A DNA stretch of 64,000 nt, from NCBI GenBank assembly GCA_035571515.1, contig DATNCQ010000057.1, positions 1-64,000 of the forward strand, written 5' to 3'. Numbering within the stretch: position 1 is the stretch's first letter; every line of letters starts with the position of its first letter. This document shows, piece after piece, positions 1 through 9,206 of the stretch. The stretch is from Gp6-AA40 sp035571515 (GTDB taxonomy: Bacteria; Acidobacteriota; Vicinamibacteria; Vicinamibacterales; UBA2999). Both the position numbers and the translations under genes were made by a program. Under the pieces are notes generated by a model. It did no database searches. It was not told the DNA's origin and saw only the letters and a list, made by a program, of their open reading frames with translations.

Positions 1-143
1 TGCGGTGCGACGATCGCGATGGGCGCCGGCAGCGTATCGATCGCCGCTCCGGCGACGTACTCGTCCAGCTCGCGACCGAGACGATCCGCGGCCGCGGGGT
101 ACCAGGTCCCCGCCACCGCCGCAGGACGAACGTCGCTTCCCAC
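1..143 (-). CDS. AmmeMemoRadiSam system protein B (Memo-like), N-terminal fragment
   Basis: Partial gene running off the left edge on the minus strand. Translating from a GTG at 143 gives about 47 residues that include AVAGTWYP close to the start and a final IVAP before the edge. This is the pattern of the Memo / AmmeMemoRadiSam B family (a conserved AVAG-W/F-YP near the N-terminus, followed later by an APHAGY-type metal-binding segment that would lie outside the window). The family is a metal-binding dioxygenase-like fold often encoded beside AmmeMemoRadiSam A and a radical SAM protein; its bacterial role is not settled. The identification rests on this short segment only, so it is probable rather than certain. 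Confidence 0.65.
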   Translation of the reverse strand, partial: MGSDVRPAAVAGTWYPAAADRLGRELDEYVAGAAIDTLPAPIAIVAP

Positions 144-158
144 ACGTCTAGCCTACAC

Positions 159-382
159 AATTCAAAATTCAAAATGCAAAATGCAAACCCATTGTCAGGC
201 GTCAGGCCTCATACCCTCACGGGCCACAGAGACACAGAGACTACAGAGATCAATTTTTCTCTGTGGTTCTTCTCCGTGACCTCTGTGCCTCTGTGGCTCG
301 TCATCTGTTGAAGGTTGCCGCGCATTCGCGTCGTACGCGGAGATGCCGCGCGGTTTACATTTTGAATTTTGCATTTTGCATT
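159..382. repeat. Nested inverted word repeats upstream of gatC
   Basis: The ~250-bp gap between the Memo-like gene and gatC holds two nested inverted repeats, each arm itself a degenerate tandem micro-repeat. The outer arms at 159-187 and 355-382 are AT-rich runs of the words TTCAAAA and ATGCAAA, and their complement. The inner arms at about 224-249 and 256-299 are runs of CACAGAGA and TCTCTGTG. The AT content is conspicuous against the GC-rich background. The right outer arm ends 11 bases before the gatC start. Related word repeats recur at 18482-18585. No coding potential is supported here. Confidence 0.7.
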
Positions 383-393
383 ACGATGGCCAC

Positions 394-696
394 GTGCCGA
401 CGACGCTCACCATCGCCGACGTCGAGCGCATTGCCGCGCTCGCGCAGCTCGAGCTGACCGACGAGGAGAAGCACCTCTTCACCCGGCAGCTTGCCGACAT
501 CCTGCATTACGCCGAGCAGGTGCAGGCGATCGACACGAGCGGCGTCCCCGCGACCGCCCACGTCAACGCCGCGCAGCGGACCGAGCGCGACGACGAGCCG
601 CGGCCGTCGCTGCCGACCGAGGATGCGATGGCCAATGCACCCGACGCGGCGTTCGCTGCGGGACTCTTCCGCGTGCCGCGGGTCATCGGCGGATGA
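394..696 (+). CDS. gatC: Asp-tRNA(Asn)/Glu-tRNA(Gln) amidotransferase subunit C
   Basis: Small subunit of the GatCAB amidotransferase, which converts mischarged Glu-tRNA(Gln) and/or Asp-tRNA(Asn) to the correct species. GatC wraps around GatA and stabilises it. The 100-residue product begins near TIADVERIAALAQLEL and ends with the typical GLFRVPRVIG C-terminus, both family hallmarks. The GTG at 394 is chosen because the in-frame sequence upstream is the AT-rich repeat and would add an unrelated tail. The stop overlaps the gatA start by ATGA (693-696), so the two are translationally coupled. A TACGAT hexamer at 382-387 lies 7 bases before the GTG, a spacing compatible with a leaderless transcript. 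gatB is not adjacent. Confidence 0.93.
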   Translation: MPTTLTIADVERIAALAQLELTDEEKHLFTRQLADILHYAEQVQAIDTSGVPATAHVNAAQRTERDDEPRPSLPTEDAMANAPDAAFAAGLFRVPRVIGG

Positions 697-2156
697 GCGT
701 CCTCGACGCCAGCGCGACCACGCTCCGCAGCGAGATCGTCGCCGGCCGCCTGTCGGCGGTCGAGGCGTGCCGTGCCGCGCTCGATCGCATCGCGTCGGTC
801 AACGGCGCGCTGAACGCGTTCAACCTGGTGGACGGCGACCGCGCGCTCGATCGCGCCGGGGAGATCGATCGCCGCCGCGCCGCCGGTGAGCCGCCCGGCC
901 CGCTGGCGGGCGTCCCGATTGCGCTGAAAGACAACCTGGACGTGCGCGGGATGCGGACGACCGCGTCGTCGCGGATCCTCGAGCACTTCGTGCCGCCGTA
1001 CGACGCGACGGTCGTGCGCCGGCTCGAGCGCGCCGGCGCCGTCATCGTCGGCAAGACCAACTGCGACGAGTTCGCGATGGGATCGTCCAACGAGAACTCG
1101 GCGTTCGGTCCCGTGCACAACCCGTGGGCGCTGGACCGGATTCCGGGCGGATCGAGCGGCGGATCGGCGGCGGCCGTCGCGTCCCGGTGTGTGCCGCTCG
1201 CGCTCGGCTCCGACACCGGCGGTTCCATCCGGCAGCCCGCCGCCTGCTGCGGCGTGGTCGGGCTCAAGCCGTCGTACGGCCGCGTGTCGCGCTACGGGCT
1301 GCTCGCCTTCGCCTCCTCGCTCGATCAGATCGGTCCGTTCGCGCGGACCGTCGCCGACGCCGCCCTCACGCTGACGGCGCTCGCCGGCGCCGACCCCTGC
1401 GACGCGACGACCGCGAACGAACCGGTGCCCGATTTCGCCGCCGCGTTGACCGGCGGCGTGAACGACATCCGCATCGGCGTGCCCCGCGCCTTCGTCACCG
1501 AGGGGGTCGACGAGCAGGTGCGCCAGGCATACGACGAGGCGCTCGACACGTTGCGGCGCGCGGGCGCCACGCTCGTCGATATCGATCTGCCACACGCGCC
1601 GTACGCGGTGCCCGTCTACTACCTCGTGTGCACCGCCGAAGCGAGCTCGAACCTCGCGCGCTACGACGGCGTGAAGTACGGCTTCCGCTCCGGCGCGGCG
1701 AAAGACAGCCTCAAGGAGATGTACAGCCGGACGCGCGACGAGGGGTTCGGCCGCGAAGTGAAACGGCGCATCATGCTCGGCACCTACGTGCTCAGCGCCG
1801 GCTACTACGACGCGTTTTACCTGAAGGCATTGCAGGTGCGCACGCTGCTGCGGCGCGATTACGACGAGGCGTTCGAGCGCGTGGACGTCGTCGCGATGCC
1901 GACGATGCCGACGCCGCCGTTCCGCCTCGGGGAAAAGACGGACGACCCGCTGCAGATGTACCTGGCCGACGTGTTCACGGTCAGTGCGAACCTCGCGGGC
2001 CTGCCGGGCATCAGCGTGCCGTGCGGCTTCGCGAAAGAGGGCGTGCCGATCGGCTTTCAGTTGATGGGACGGATGTTCGACGAGGCGACGCTGCTGCGCG
2101 TCGCGGACGCATACGAGCGTCGGACTGACTGGCACCGGCAGAGCCCGCCCGCGTAA
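693..2156 (+). CDS. gatA: Asp-tRNA(Asn)/Glu-tRNA(Gln) amidotransferase subunit A
   Basis: Glutaminase subunit of GatCAB: it releases ammonia from glutamine and channels it to GatB for transamidation. The 487-residue product has the amidase-signature Ser-cisSer-Lys triad: Lys79 in ALKDN, the cis-Ser in PGGSSGGSAA (154/155) and the nucleophile Ser178 in SDTGGSIRQPA. Length and motifs match the GatA family well. The ATG at 693 overlaps the gatC stop; the longer open frame upstream is simply the gatC region read in another frame. The next gene is on the opposite strand, so gatCA is a two-gene unit here and gatB must lie elsewhere. Confidence 0.97.
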   Translation: MSVLDASATTLRSEIVAGRLSAVEACRAALDRIASVNGALNAFNLVDGDRALDRAGEIDRRRAAGEPPGPLAGVPIALKDNLDVRGMRTTASSRILEHFVPPYDATVVRRLERAGAVIVGKTNCDEFAMGSSNENSAFGPVHNPWALDRIPGGSSGGSAAAVASRCVPLALGSDTGGSIRQPAACCGVVGLKPSYGRVSRYGLLAFASSLDQIGPFARTVADAALTLTALAGADPCDATTANEPVPDFAAALTGGVNDIRIGVPRAFVTEGVDEQVRQAYDEALDTLRRAGATLVDIDLPHAPYAVPVYYLVCTAEASSNLARYDGVKYGFRSGAAKDSLKEMYSRTRDEGFGREVKRRIMLGTYVLSAGYYDAFYLKALQVRTLLRRDYDEAFERVDVVAMPTMPTPPFRLGEKTDDPLQMYLADVFTVSANLAGLPGISVPCGFAKEGVPIGFQLMGRMFDEATLLRVADAYERRTDWHRQSPPA

Positions 2157-2164
2157 TGGTTGAA

Positions 2165-3037
2165 TTACCGTTGCCTGAACCAGTCTCTCAGCGCATTGGC
2201 CGTCTTCTCGTCGTACTCGGTCGCGTGCATCGGGGTAATCGACACATACCCGTTGTTGACGGCCCAGATGTCGGTTCCCTGCGCGGCTGACGCGCCCTCC
2301 TTGTAGACGCTCCAGTACACGGTTCTGTCCGTGCCCGGCCGCGTCGTCTCCGCGAACGTTTCCGCGCCGGCGCGGACGGGCGCCTGGGTCGTGACCTGCA
2401 GTCCCCGGTACCCGCCCGGGGGCATCGGCGGGATGTTCACGTTGAGAAACGTCTGCGGAGGCAGGCCGCGATCGCGCACCTGGCGCACGATGGCGACGAC
2501 CTGCTGCGCCGCGGACGCGAAATCGCGCGGCACAGCCGCGGCGGCCATCGACGTGGCGACCGCCGGCACTCCCTCCATGACCGCCTGCCGCGCGGCACCG
2601 ACCGTGCCACTGAGATAGGCCGACGTCCCGACGTTGTACGCGGTGTTGATGCCCGTGACGACGAGATCGGGGCGCGGCACCACGATGTTCTTGATCGCAA
2701 TCTGGATGGTGGTCGCCGGCGTCGCGGTCAGGCCGATGGCACGAAGGCCCCCGGCGAGCGTGATCTCGGTGCGGGCGATTGGCAGCGCCGCCGTCAGCCC
2801 CTGGCTGACACCGCTTTGATCCTCCGCGGGCGCGACGACGATCACCTCGCCGACAGGCTTGAGCGCGTCGGCGAGCACCGGCAGCGCCGGCGCCCTGACG
2901 CCATCGTCGTTGCTGATGAGAATGCGGTACGGCCGCGGCTGTTGAGCGGCGAGGGCCGTGAGCAGGCATACGGCGGCAACCGCCGTGCAGAAGAGGAATG
3001 ACCTAGACGCTCTTCGGGGAAGGTGCGGGAACCTCAT
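2165..3037 (-). CDS. surE: SurE-type 5'/3'-nucleotidase with an N-terminal export signal
   Basis: Survival protein SurE family phosphatase acting on nucleoside monophosphates. The core starts at about residue 36 with RILISNDDGVRAPAL, the metal-binding Asp-Asp motif, and later has VVTGINTAYNVGT and AVSxAxx-like segments. Unlike typical cytosolic SurE, this protein begins with MRFPHLPRRASR followed by a hydrophobic stretch ending ALAAQQ, which reads as a signal peptide, so the enzyme is predicted to act in the periplasm. The ATG at 3037 is preferred because residues encoded further upstream belong to the overlapping rpoZ. The 5' end overlaps the rpoZ 3' end by 35 bases, implying co-transcription. 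Confidence 0.9.
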   Translation of the reverse strand: MRFPHLPRRASRSFLFCTAVAAVCLLTALAAQQPRPYRILISNDDGVRAPALPVLADALKPVGEVIVVAPAEDQSGVSQGLTAALPIARTEITLAGGLRAIGLTATPATTIQIAIKNIVVPRPDLVVTGINTAYNVGTSAYLSGTVGAARQAVMEGVPAVATSMAAAAVPRDFASAAQQVVAIVRQVRDRGLPPQTFLNVNIPPMPPGGYRGLQVTTQAPVRAGAETFAETTRPGTDRTVYWSVYKEGASAAQGTDIWAVNNGYVSITPMHATEYDEKTANALRDWFRQR

Positions 3038-3287
3038 AGAGCACGAGATTGCGGCGTACTTCCTCCATCGCAATGCGCTCGGCCTTGTGAGGAAGCGCTC
3101 GGGGAACTTCGCCGGCCTCGAGCATTTCGTCGAGACGGACAGTGGCGCCGCGCCGAAGCTGCTTGGCGCGCATCGCCGCGACGTCCACGAACAGGAAGCG
3201 GCTTTCAATGGGCGCCGCCTTCGGTCGCGGGGCCGGCGGCTCTTCGGGTTCGCCTGCGGGTTCGAGCACCTCGTCGTTTGCGTCCAT
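3003..3287 (-). CDS. rpoZ: DNA-directed RNA polymerase subunit omega
   Basis: Omega subunit, which assists assembly of the beta' subunit of RNA polymerase. The product is 94 residues from the ATG at 3287. After a Pro/Glu-rich N-terminal 25 residues, it carries ESRFLFVDVAAMRAKQL and RRGATVRLD, then KAERIAMEEVRRNLV, corresponding to the omega signature (R-F-L-x-V-x-x-A-x-R-A-K-Q-L and K-x-x-x-I-A-x-E-E). It is first in a minus-strand pair with the exported SurE. The weakly conserved family makes this a motif-based call, but several conserved positions agree. Confidence 0.85.
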   Translation of the reverse strand: MDANDEVLEPAGEPEEPPAPRPKAAPIESRFLFVDVAAMRAKQLRRGATVRLDEMLEAGEVPRALPHKAERIAMEEVRRNLVLYEVPAPSPKSV

Positions 3288-3409
3288 GAAGATCAGAGGG
3301 TAACACGGAGGGCGGCAGAGCGACCGACGCACTGCCCATGAGATGCCGGGGCCGCGGCCGGCCTGATGCGTACAGAGAATGGGGGGAGGCCAGGCGGCCC
3401 GCCCCCGAA

Positions 3410-3469
3410 CGTAGGAGCCGGCATCGAGCTGCCGGCCCCCGAAACGTAGGGGCCGCCTTCAGGCGGCCC
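3410..3469. repeat. Two REP-like palindromes between rpoZ and hsp20
   Basis: Two consecutive palindromic units, at about 3410-3440 (GCCGGCATCGAGCTGCCGGC core) and 3445-3469 (CGTAGGGGCCGCCTTCAGGC followed by GGCC). Both begin with CGTAGG. The stem bases differ between the copies yet each is self-complementary. They belong to a family repeated through the window (see 3942-4015, 18819-18886, 24103-24200, 26556-26583, 42747-42774 and 51389-51417). They may also serve as terminators for the hsp20 gene that ends at 3480. Confidence 0.75.
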
Positions 3470-3479
3470 ATCTCACCAG

Positions 3480-3923
3480 TTACGCGACGTCGACGTTGAT
3501 CGTGCGCGGCTTCGCTTCCTCGCGGAACGGCAGCTTCACCGTGAGGATGCCGTTCTTGTAGTCGGCCGTCACCTTCGACGCATCGACCGTGTTCGGCAGC
3601 GTGAACGAGCGGTGGAACGTGCCGTAGGTCCGCTCGACGCGGCGGTAGTTCTCTTCCTTCACGTCGGCGTCGAACGCCTTGTTGCCCTTCAGCACGAGCG
3701 TGTTGTTCTCGACGACGACCTCGATGTCCGCGCGGGTCATGCCGGGCAGCTCGGCCTTCAGCACCAGGTCGTGGGTCTCGGTCTCGAAGATGTCCACCGC
3801 GGGGACCCAGCTGCCACGGAAGCCGGTGTCCTCGTCGCGGACGTACGCGTCGCCGAAGAGCCGCGCCATGCGGTCCTGCATCGCGGCCAGTTCACGGAAC
3901 GGATCGACTTTGACGATGGGCAT
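3480..3923 (-). CDS. Small heat-shock protein, Hsp20/alpha-crystallin family
   Basis: ATP-independent holdase that binds unfolding proteins and passes them to DnaK-type chaperones. The 147-residue product has a short N-terminal arm (MPIVKVDPFRELAAMQDRM), an alpha-crystallin domain from about 40 to 135 with VPAVDIFET, LVLKAELPGM and NGILTVKLPF, and a short C-terminal tail. GVLTV-like and AELPG motifs are diagnostic. It lies directly downstream of dnaK on the same strand, separated by about 100 bases of REP-like palindromes, so it may be read through from the dnaK promoter or have its own. Confidence 0.93.
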   Translation of the reverse strand: MPIVKVDPFRELAAMQDRMARLFGDAYVRDEDTGFRGSWVPAVDIFETETHDLVLKAELPGMTRADIEVVVENNTLVLKGNKAFDADVKEENYRRVERTYGTFHRSFTLPNTVDASKVTADYKNGILTVKLPFREEAKPRTINVDVA

Positions 3924-3941
3924 TGTTCGTTTCTCCTTCTT

Positions 3942-4015
3942 CAGGCGGGGTCTAAAGACCCGCCTCTACGTTCGCTGTAGGCACGTTGACGTAGGGGCCG
4001 GCTTCAGCCGGCCCA
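3942..4015. repeat. REP-like palindromes between hsp20 and dnaK
   Basis: Two palindromic units in the gap downstream of dnaK: 3942-3970 (GGCGGGGTCTAAAGACCCGCC followed by TCTACG, reading as a near-perfect hairpin) and 3990-4015 (GTAGGGGCCGGCTTCAGCCG then GCCC). These are members of the same family as 3410-3469. The position immediately after the dnaK stop is consistent with an intrinsic hairpin ending or attenuating the dnaK transcript before hsp20, though no T-run follows. Confidence 0.7.
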
Positions 4016-4026
4016 CCATTGACTGA

Positions 4027-5898
<1,872 letters not shown>

Positions 5899-5942
5899 AT
5901 GACTTGTTTGCTCCGGGAGCTTTCTGTCAGCTCCGATGAAGT

Positions 5943-5970
5943 ATTGTAACAAGATATGAGTGCGTGTCAA
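5943..5970 (-). promoter_or_regulatory. dnaK promoter (sigma70-like)
   Basis: On the minus strand TTGACA (5970-5965) is followed after 16 bases by TACAAT (5948-5943), close to the vegetative consensus. Transcription would start near 5936, giving a leader of about 38 bases before the dnaK ATG. No CIRCE element (the HrcA operator) is visible. This is one of the best-matching promoters in the window. Confidence 0.65.
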
Positions 5971-6002
5971 GCATCTAATCTACTTAAGATTGACTCATAT
6001 CT
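5952..6002. promoter_or_regulatory. Long-spaced inverted repeat overlapping the dnaK promoter
   Basis: Perfect 10-base arms AGATATGAGT (5952-5961) and ACTCATATCT (5993-6002) separated by 31 bases. The left arm falls between the -10 and -35 boxes of dnaK, and the right arm lies toward the divergent hsp20 gene at 6082. Such an arrangement suits a dimeric repressor or looping regulator of the divergent heat-shock genes. It does not match the CIRCE sequence, and the spacing does not match HAIR (HspR). The function is inferred from position only. Confidence 0.45.
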
Positions 6003-6081
6003 AAATTGTTGGGCTGACAGGGCCTGAGCTTCTGGCCGAGGTTCTCCGTTGGCAGCTCGTGAGAACATAGGGCTTCGCGCG

Positions 6082-6549
6082 ATGGCGCAGTTCACCCTTA
6101 TTCCTTCCGCCGAAGTCACCGATCTCGCCGACGACGTGCGCGAAATCTTCGAGGAACTCGCCTCGACCCTGAAAAACGACCAGCGCGCCTACGGGGGCGA
6201 ATGTCACCCGGCGCTTGACGTGTTCGAGACCGACGAAGCGGTCGAGATCGTCATGGACGTCGCCGGAATCCCGCCCGAGGCGCTGCGGGTGGTGTTTCGC
6301 GCGGGCGTGGTGCTGATCGCGGGCGAAAAAGCGCCGCCGGTGGCGCACGCGCCGCAGGCCTTTCACCTGGTGGAGCGCGAATTCGGACGGTTTGCGCGCG
6401 GCGTCCGCGTCAATGGCGCCTTCGACGCGCAGGGCGGGCGCGCCACGATGCGCGACGGCGAGCTGATGATCGTCCTTCCCAAGCGCGCCGACCGTCGCGG
6501 ACAGCCGCATCGCATTCCCATCGGGACCGGCGCTCCGCGCCCCGCATGA
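6082..6549 (+). CDS. Hsp20/alpha-crystallin domain protein
   Basis: Divergent from dnaK. The 155-residue product has ALDVFETDEAVEIVMDVAGI near residue 45, followed by PPEALRVVFRAGVVLIAGEK and GRFARGVRV. This is the beta-strand order of an alpha-crystallin domain with the diagnostic V-AG-P segment. The C-terminus is basic (KRADRRGQPHRIP). The ATG at 6082 starts MAQFTLIPSAEV; upstream codons are in the dnaK intergenic region. The 3' end overlaps ymdB by four bases (ATGA at 6546), so translation of the ymdB-xseA chain may be coupled to it. Confidence 0.88.
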   Translation: MAQFTLIPSAEVTDLADDVREIFEELASTLKNDQRAYGGECHPALDVFETDEAVEIVMDVAGIPPEALRVVFRAGVVLIAGEKAPPVAHAPQAFHLVEREFGRFARGVRVNGAFDAQGGRATMRDGELMIVLPKRADRRGQPHRIPIGTGAPRPA

Positions 6550-7379
6550 ACATCCTGTTCATCGGCGACATCGTCGGCCGTCCGGGTCGCGACCTCGTGC
6601 AGAAGGGGCTGCGCGGGCTCGTCGAGCACTTCGACATCGACGTGACCATCGCCAACGCCGAGAATTCCGCGGCGGGCTTCGGCATCACGCGGGACATCGG
6701 CGACACGCTGCTCGAATGGGGCGTGGACGTGATGACGTCGGGCAATCACATCTGGGACAAGAAGGAGGCGCTCGAGTACATCGAGGCCGAGGCGCGCCTG
6801 CTGCGCCCCGCCAACTACCCCGCGGGCGTCCCGGGACGCGGCTCGCGCGTGGCGCAGACGCGCGACGGGCGGGCGGTCGGCGTCATCAACGTGATGGGGC
6901 GCGTGTTCATGACGCCGCTCGACGACCCCTTCGCCGTGGTGTTGCGCGAGATCGAGGCGATCCGGCACCGCACGCGCGTCATCTTCGTCGACATGCACGC
7001 CGAGGCGACGAGCGAGAAGATTGCGATGGGCTGGCATCTCGACGGAAAGGTGACGGCCGTCATCGGCACGCATACGCACGTGCAGACGGCCGACGAACGC
7101 GTCCTGCCGCACGGGACCGCCTACCTGACCGACGCGGGCATGACCGGCCCGCACGATTCGATCATCGGGATGGAGAAGGACCCGTCGCTCGCGCGCTTTC
7201 TCAACGGGATGCCGACGAAGTTCGAGCCCGCGTCGGGTAATCCCCGCTTGAACGGCGCGGTCGTCGAGGCGGACGACAAGACCGGGCGCGCGACGAAGAT
7301 CACGCGCATCAGCTACTCGGCCACCGAACTTGACCAACTCGCTCTTCGACCTGCCGTTCGAGGAACCCTCCTCCGCTGA
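6546..7379 (+). CDS. ymdB: YmdB-family metallophosphoesterase (2',3'-cyclic nucleotide phosphodiesterase)
   Basis: TIGR00282-type metallophosphoesterase; the Bacillus homologue hydrolyses cyclic nucleotides and affects motility/biofilm choice. All dinuclear-metal motifs are visible: Asp8 in FIGDIVGRPGR, the ANAEN motif at about 36-40, TSGNHIWD near 65-72, a His in DMHAEATSEK and GTHTHVQTAD near 175. The 277-residue length is normal. It overlaps the upstream Hsp20 gene by ATGA and its last 50 bases overlap the start of xseA in another frame. Confidence 0.93.
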   Translation: MNILFIGDIVGRPGRDLVQKGLRGLVEHFDIDVTIANAENSAAGFGITRDIGDTLLEWGVDVMTSGNHIWDKKEALEYIEAEARLLRPANYPAGVPGRGSRVAQTRDGRAVGVINVMGRVFMTPLDDPFAVVLREIEAIRHRTRVIFVDMHAEATSEKIAMGWHLDGKVTAVIGTHTHVQTADERVLPHGTAYLTDAGMTGPHDSIIGMEKDPSLARFLNGMPTKFEPASGNPRLNGAVVEADDKTGRATKITRISYSATELDQLALRPAVRGTLLR

Positions 7380-8814
7380 AGCGACGGAGGGCAAGCCACC
7401 CGAGCCTGAAGATCCAGGCCGGGATGCGGGACCCGGGATCGGGGATCCCATTGCGGCGGAGCCCCGCCGTGTCTTTTCCGTCTCGCAGCTGACTGATCGC
7501 ATCCGCACGCTGCTCGAAGAGCGCTTCTTCGAAATCTGGGTTGAAGGCGAGATCTCCAACTGCTTCGCGGCCAAGACCGGGCACGTCTACTTCACGCTCA
7601 AGGACGCCAACGCCCAGATCAAGGCCGTCATGTTCCGCTCGGACGTGCGCTACCTGCGCTTCAAGGTGCAGGACGGCTTGAGCGTGGTCGCGCGCGGACG
7701 CATCACCGTCTACGACCCGAAGGGCGAATATCAGATCGTCTGCCAGCATCTCGAGCCCGAGGGGCTCGGCGCGCGGCAGCTCGCCTTCGATCAGCTCAAG
7801 GAACGGCTCGCGGCCGAGGGACTGTTCGACGCGCGGCGCAAGCGTCCGCTGCCGTCGCTGCCGCGGAAGATCGGCGTCGTCACCTCGCTCGACGGCGCCG
7901 CCGTGCGCGACATCATCAAGGTGCTGCGAGGCCGCTACGCCAATGCGCACATCGTCATCCGGCCGGCGCGCGTGCAGGGGGAAGGCGCGGCGCTCGAGAT
8001 TGCGCGGGCCATGGCCGCGATCGGCAAGGTGAAGGGCGTGGACGTCGTCATCGTCGGGCGCGGCGGCGGATCCATCGAGGATCTGTGGGCGTTCAACGAA
8101 GAGGTGGTAGCGCGCGCAATTGCCGGCTGCCCCGTGCCGACGATTTCCGCCGTCGGCCACGAGACCGACGTGACGATTGCGGACTTCGTGGCGGACCTGC
8201 GCGCCCCCACCCCATCGGCGGCGGCGGAGATGGTGGTCGCGCGCAAGGACGATTTCTGCGCGCGCATCGACCGGCTCGGTCATCGCGTCGAGGCCGCCAT
8301 GAGCGGCCGCCTGCACCGGATGCGGGCGAGGCTCGGCGGCATCGAGTCGCGCCCGGGCTACGCCGGATTCGAGATGCGGATCGCGATGCGCGGCCGGCGC
8401 GCCGACGACCTCTCGCATCAGCTGCTGCGCGCGCTGCGCATGCGGCTCGGCCGGCGCGAGCGTGCCTACCAGGCGTTGCGCCTGGCGCTCGAAACGTTCG
8501 ACGTGCGCCGGCGTTTCGGCACCATCCGCACGAGGCTCGTCGCCGCGAACGGACGTCTCCGCTCCTCGGCCGACCGGCGTATACATGCCGCCGACGCGCG
8601 GTTTCGCGCCACCGCCGCGCGGCTCGACAGTCTCAGTCCGCTTGCCGTCCTCGGGCGCGGCTATGCCGTCTGCTGGAATGCCGACCGCAGCGCGATCGTG
8701 CGCGACGCCGCGTCGGTGCGTCGCGGCGAGCAGGTCCATGTGAAACTCGAGCGCGGTGAATTAGACTGCGAGGTAGTCGACCGCCGACAGCCGGCAGCGG
8801 GCAGCGACGGGTGA
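7330..8814 (+). CDS. xseA: Exodeoxyribonuclease VII large subunit
   Basis: Catalytic subunit of exonuclease VII, a single-strand-specific nuclease that works with XseB. The OB-fold starts at about residue 48 (VFSVSQLTDRIRTLLE, then FEIWVEGEISN and GHVYFTLKDANAQIKAVMF). The nuclease core shows LPRKIGVVTS, GRGGGSIEDLWAFNEE and ISAVGHETD. A TTG at 7330 gives the typical MTNSLFDLPF start and a 50-base overlap with ymdB. Residues 15-40 are an extra low-complexity linker encoded by a GGGATGCGGGA-type word repeat (7411-7450) that recurs in the ABC exporter at 28.8 kb. Its 3' end runs into another word repeat. Confidence 0.95.
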   Translation: MTNSLFDLPFEEPSSAEATEGKPPEPEDPGRDAGPGIGDPIAAEPRRVFSVSQLTDRIRTLLEERFFEIWVEGEISNCFAAKTGHVYFTLKDANAQIKAVMFRSDVRYLRFKVQDGLSVVARGRITVYDPKGEYQIVCQHLEPEGLGARQLAFDQLKERLAAEGLFDARRKRPLPSLPRKIGVVTSLDGAAVRDIIKVLRGRYANAHIVIRPARVQGEGAALEIARAMAAIGKVKGVDVVIVGRGGGSIEDLWAFNEEVVARAIAGCPVPTISAVGHETDVTIADFVADLRAPTPSAAAEMVVARKDDFCARIDRLGHRVEAAMSGRLHRMRARLGGIESRPGYAGFEMRIAMRGRRADDLSHQLLRALRMRLGRRERAYQALRLALETFDVRRRFGTIRTRLVAANGRLRSSADRRIHAADARFRATAARLDSLSPLAVLGRGYAVCWNADRSAIVRDAASVRRGEQVHVKLERGELDCEVVDRRQPAAGSDG

Positions 8815-8900
8815 CGGCGTTCCACGTGCTGCACCTCTCTGCCAGCTGCCTGCAGCCGGCCGCGTGTTCCGCCAGCGGCCCGCTGCCAGCTGCCAGCTGA
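8787..8900. repeat. CAGCTGCC / GGCAGC word repeats between xseA and xseB
   Basis: Degenerate tandem units: GGCAGCGGGCAGC-like words at 8787-8807 inside the xseA 3' end, and CTGCCAGCTGCC words at 8839-8900 up to three bases before the xseB start. The two sets are complementary to each other and can pair. The same words recur at 23445-23526 before thiL. The xseB ribosome-binding region is therefore embedded in a potential hairpin arm. Confidence 0.65.
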
Positions 8901-8903
8901 TTT

Positions 8904-9206
8904 ATGGATTCCACGATCAAGGACTTCGAGGCCGCGATCGCCGAGCTCGAGACGATCGTCAAGAAGCTCGAGGAAGGCGACCTGCCGCTCGAGACCTCGC
9001 TGCAACTGTACGAGCGGGGCGTGCAGCTGTCGCGCTTCTGTCACGCGCAGCTCGAGCAGGCGGAAAAGCGCGTCGAGATCCTGAACGAACGCGGCGGGCT
9101 GACGCCCGCGCCGGCCAACTTCGGCGCCGATGACGCGTCGGCTGGCTCAGCGCCCTCCCGGGCGCAGTCGCGAGACGACGCAAGCGAGGGACGCGGGCGG
9201 CGATGA
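8904..9206 (+). CDS. xseB: Exodeoxyribonuclease VII small subunit
   Basis: Accessory helical subunit that binds XseA. The first 65 residues are canonical: IKDFEAAIAELETIVKKLEE then GDLPLETSLQLYERGVQLSR. Residues 70-100 form an Ala/Ser/Arg-rich tail not typical of XseB, produced by low-complexity sequence before ispA. The ATG at 8904 follows a TTT without a clear Shine-Dalgarno. The stop overlaps the ispA ATG (9203-9206, ATGA), coupling the two. Confidence 0.93.
   Translation: MDSTIKDFEAAIAELETIVKKLEEGDLPLETSLQLYERGVQLSRFCHAQLEQAEKRVEILNERGGLTPAPANFGADDASAGSAPSRAQSRDDASEGRGRR

Noticed and set aside
507..2969. 820-codon minus frame across gatA and surE
   Set aside because: It spans two well-supported genes in other frames and is Arg/Ala/His-rich without motifs.
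5952..6002. CIRCE or HspR (HAIR) element upstream of dnaK
   Set aside because: The arms AGATATGAGT/ACTCATATCT and the 31-base spacing do not match TTAGCACTC-N9-GAGTGCTAA or CTTGAGT-N7-ACTCAAG; kept as an unassigned inverted repeat.
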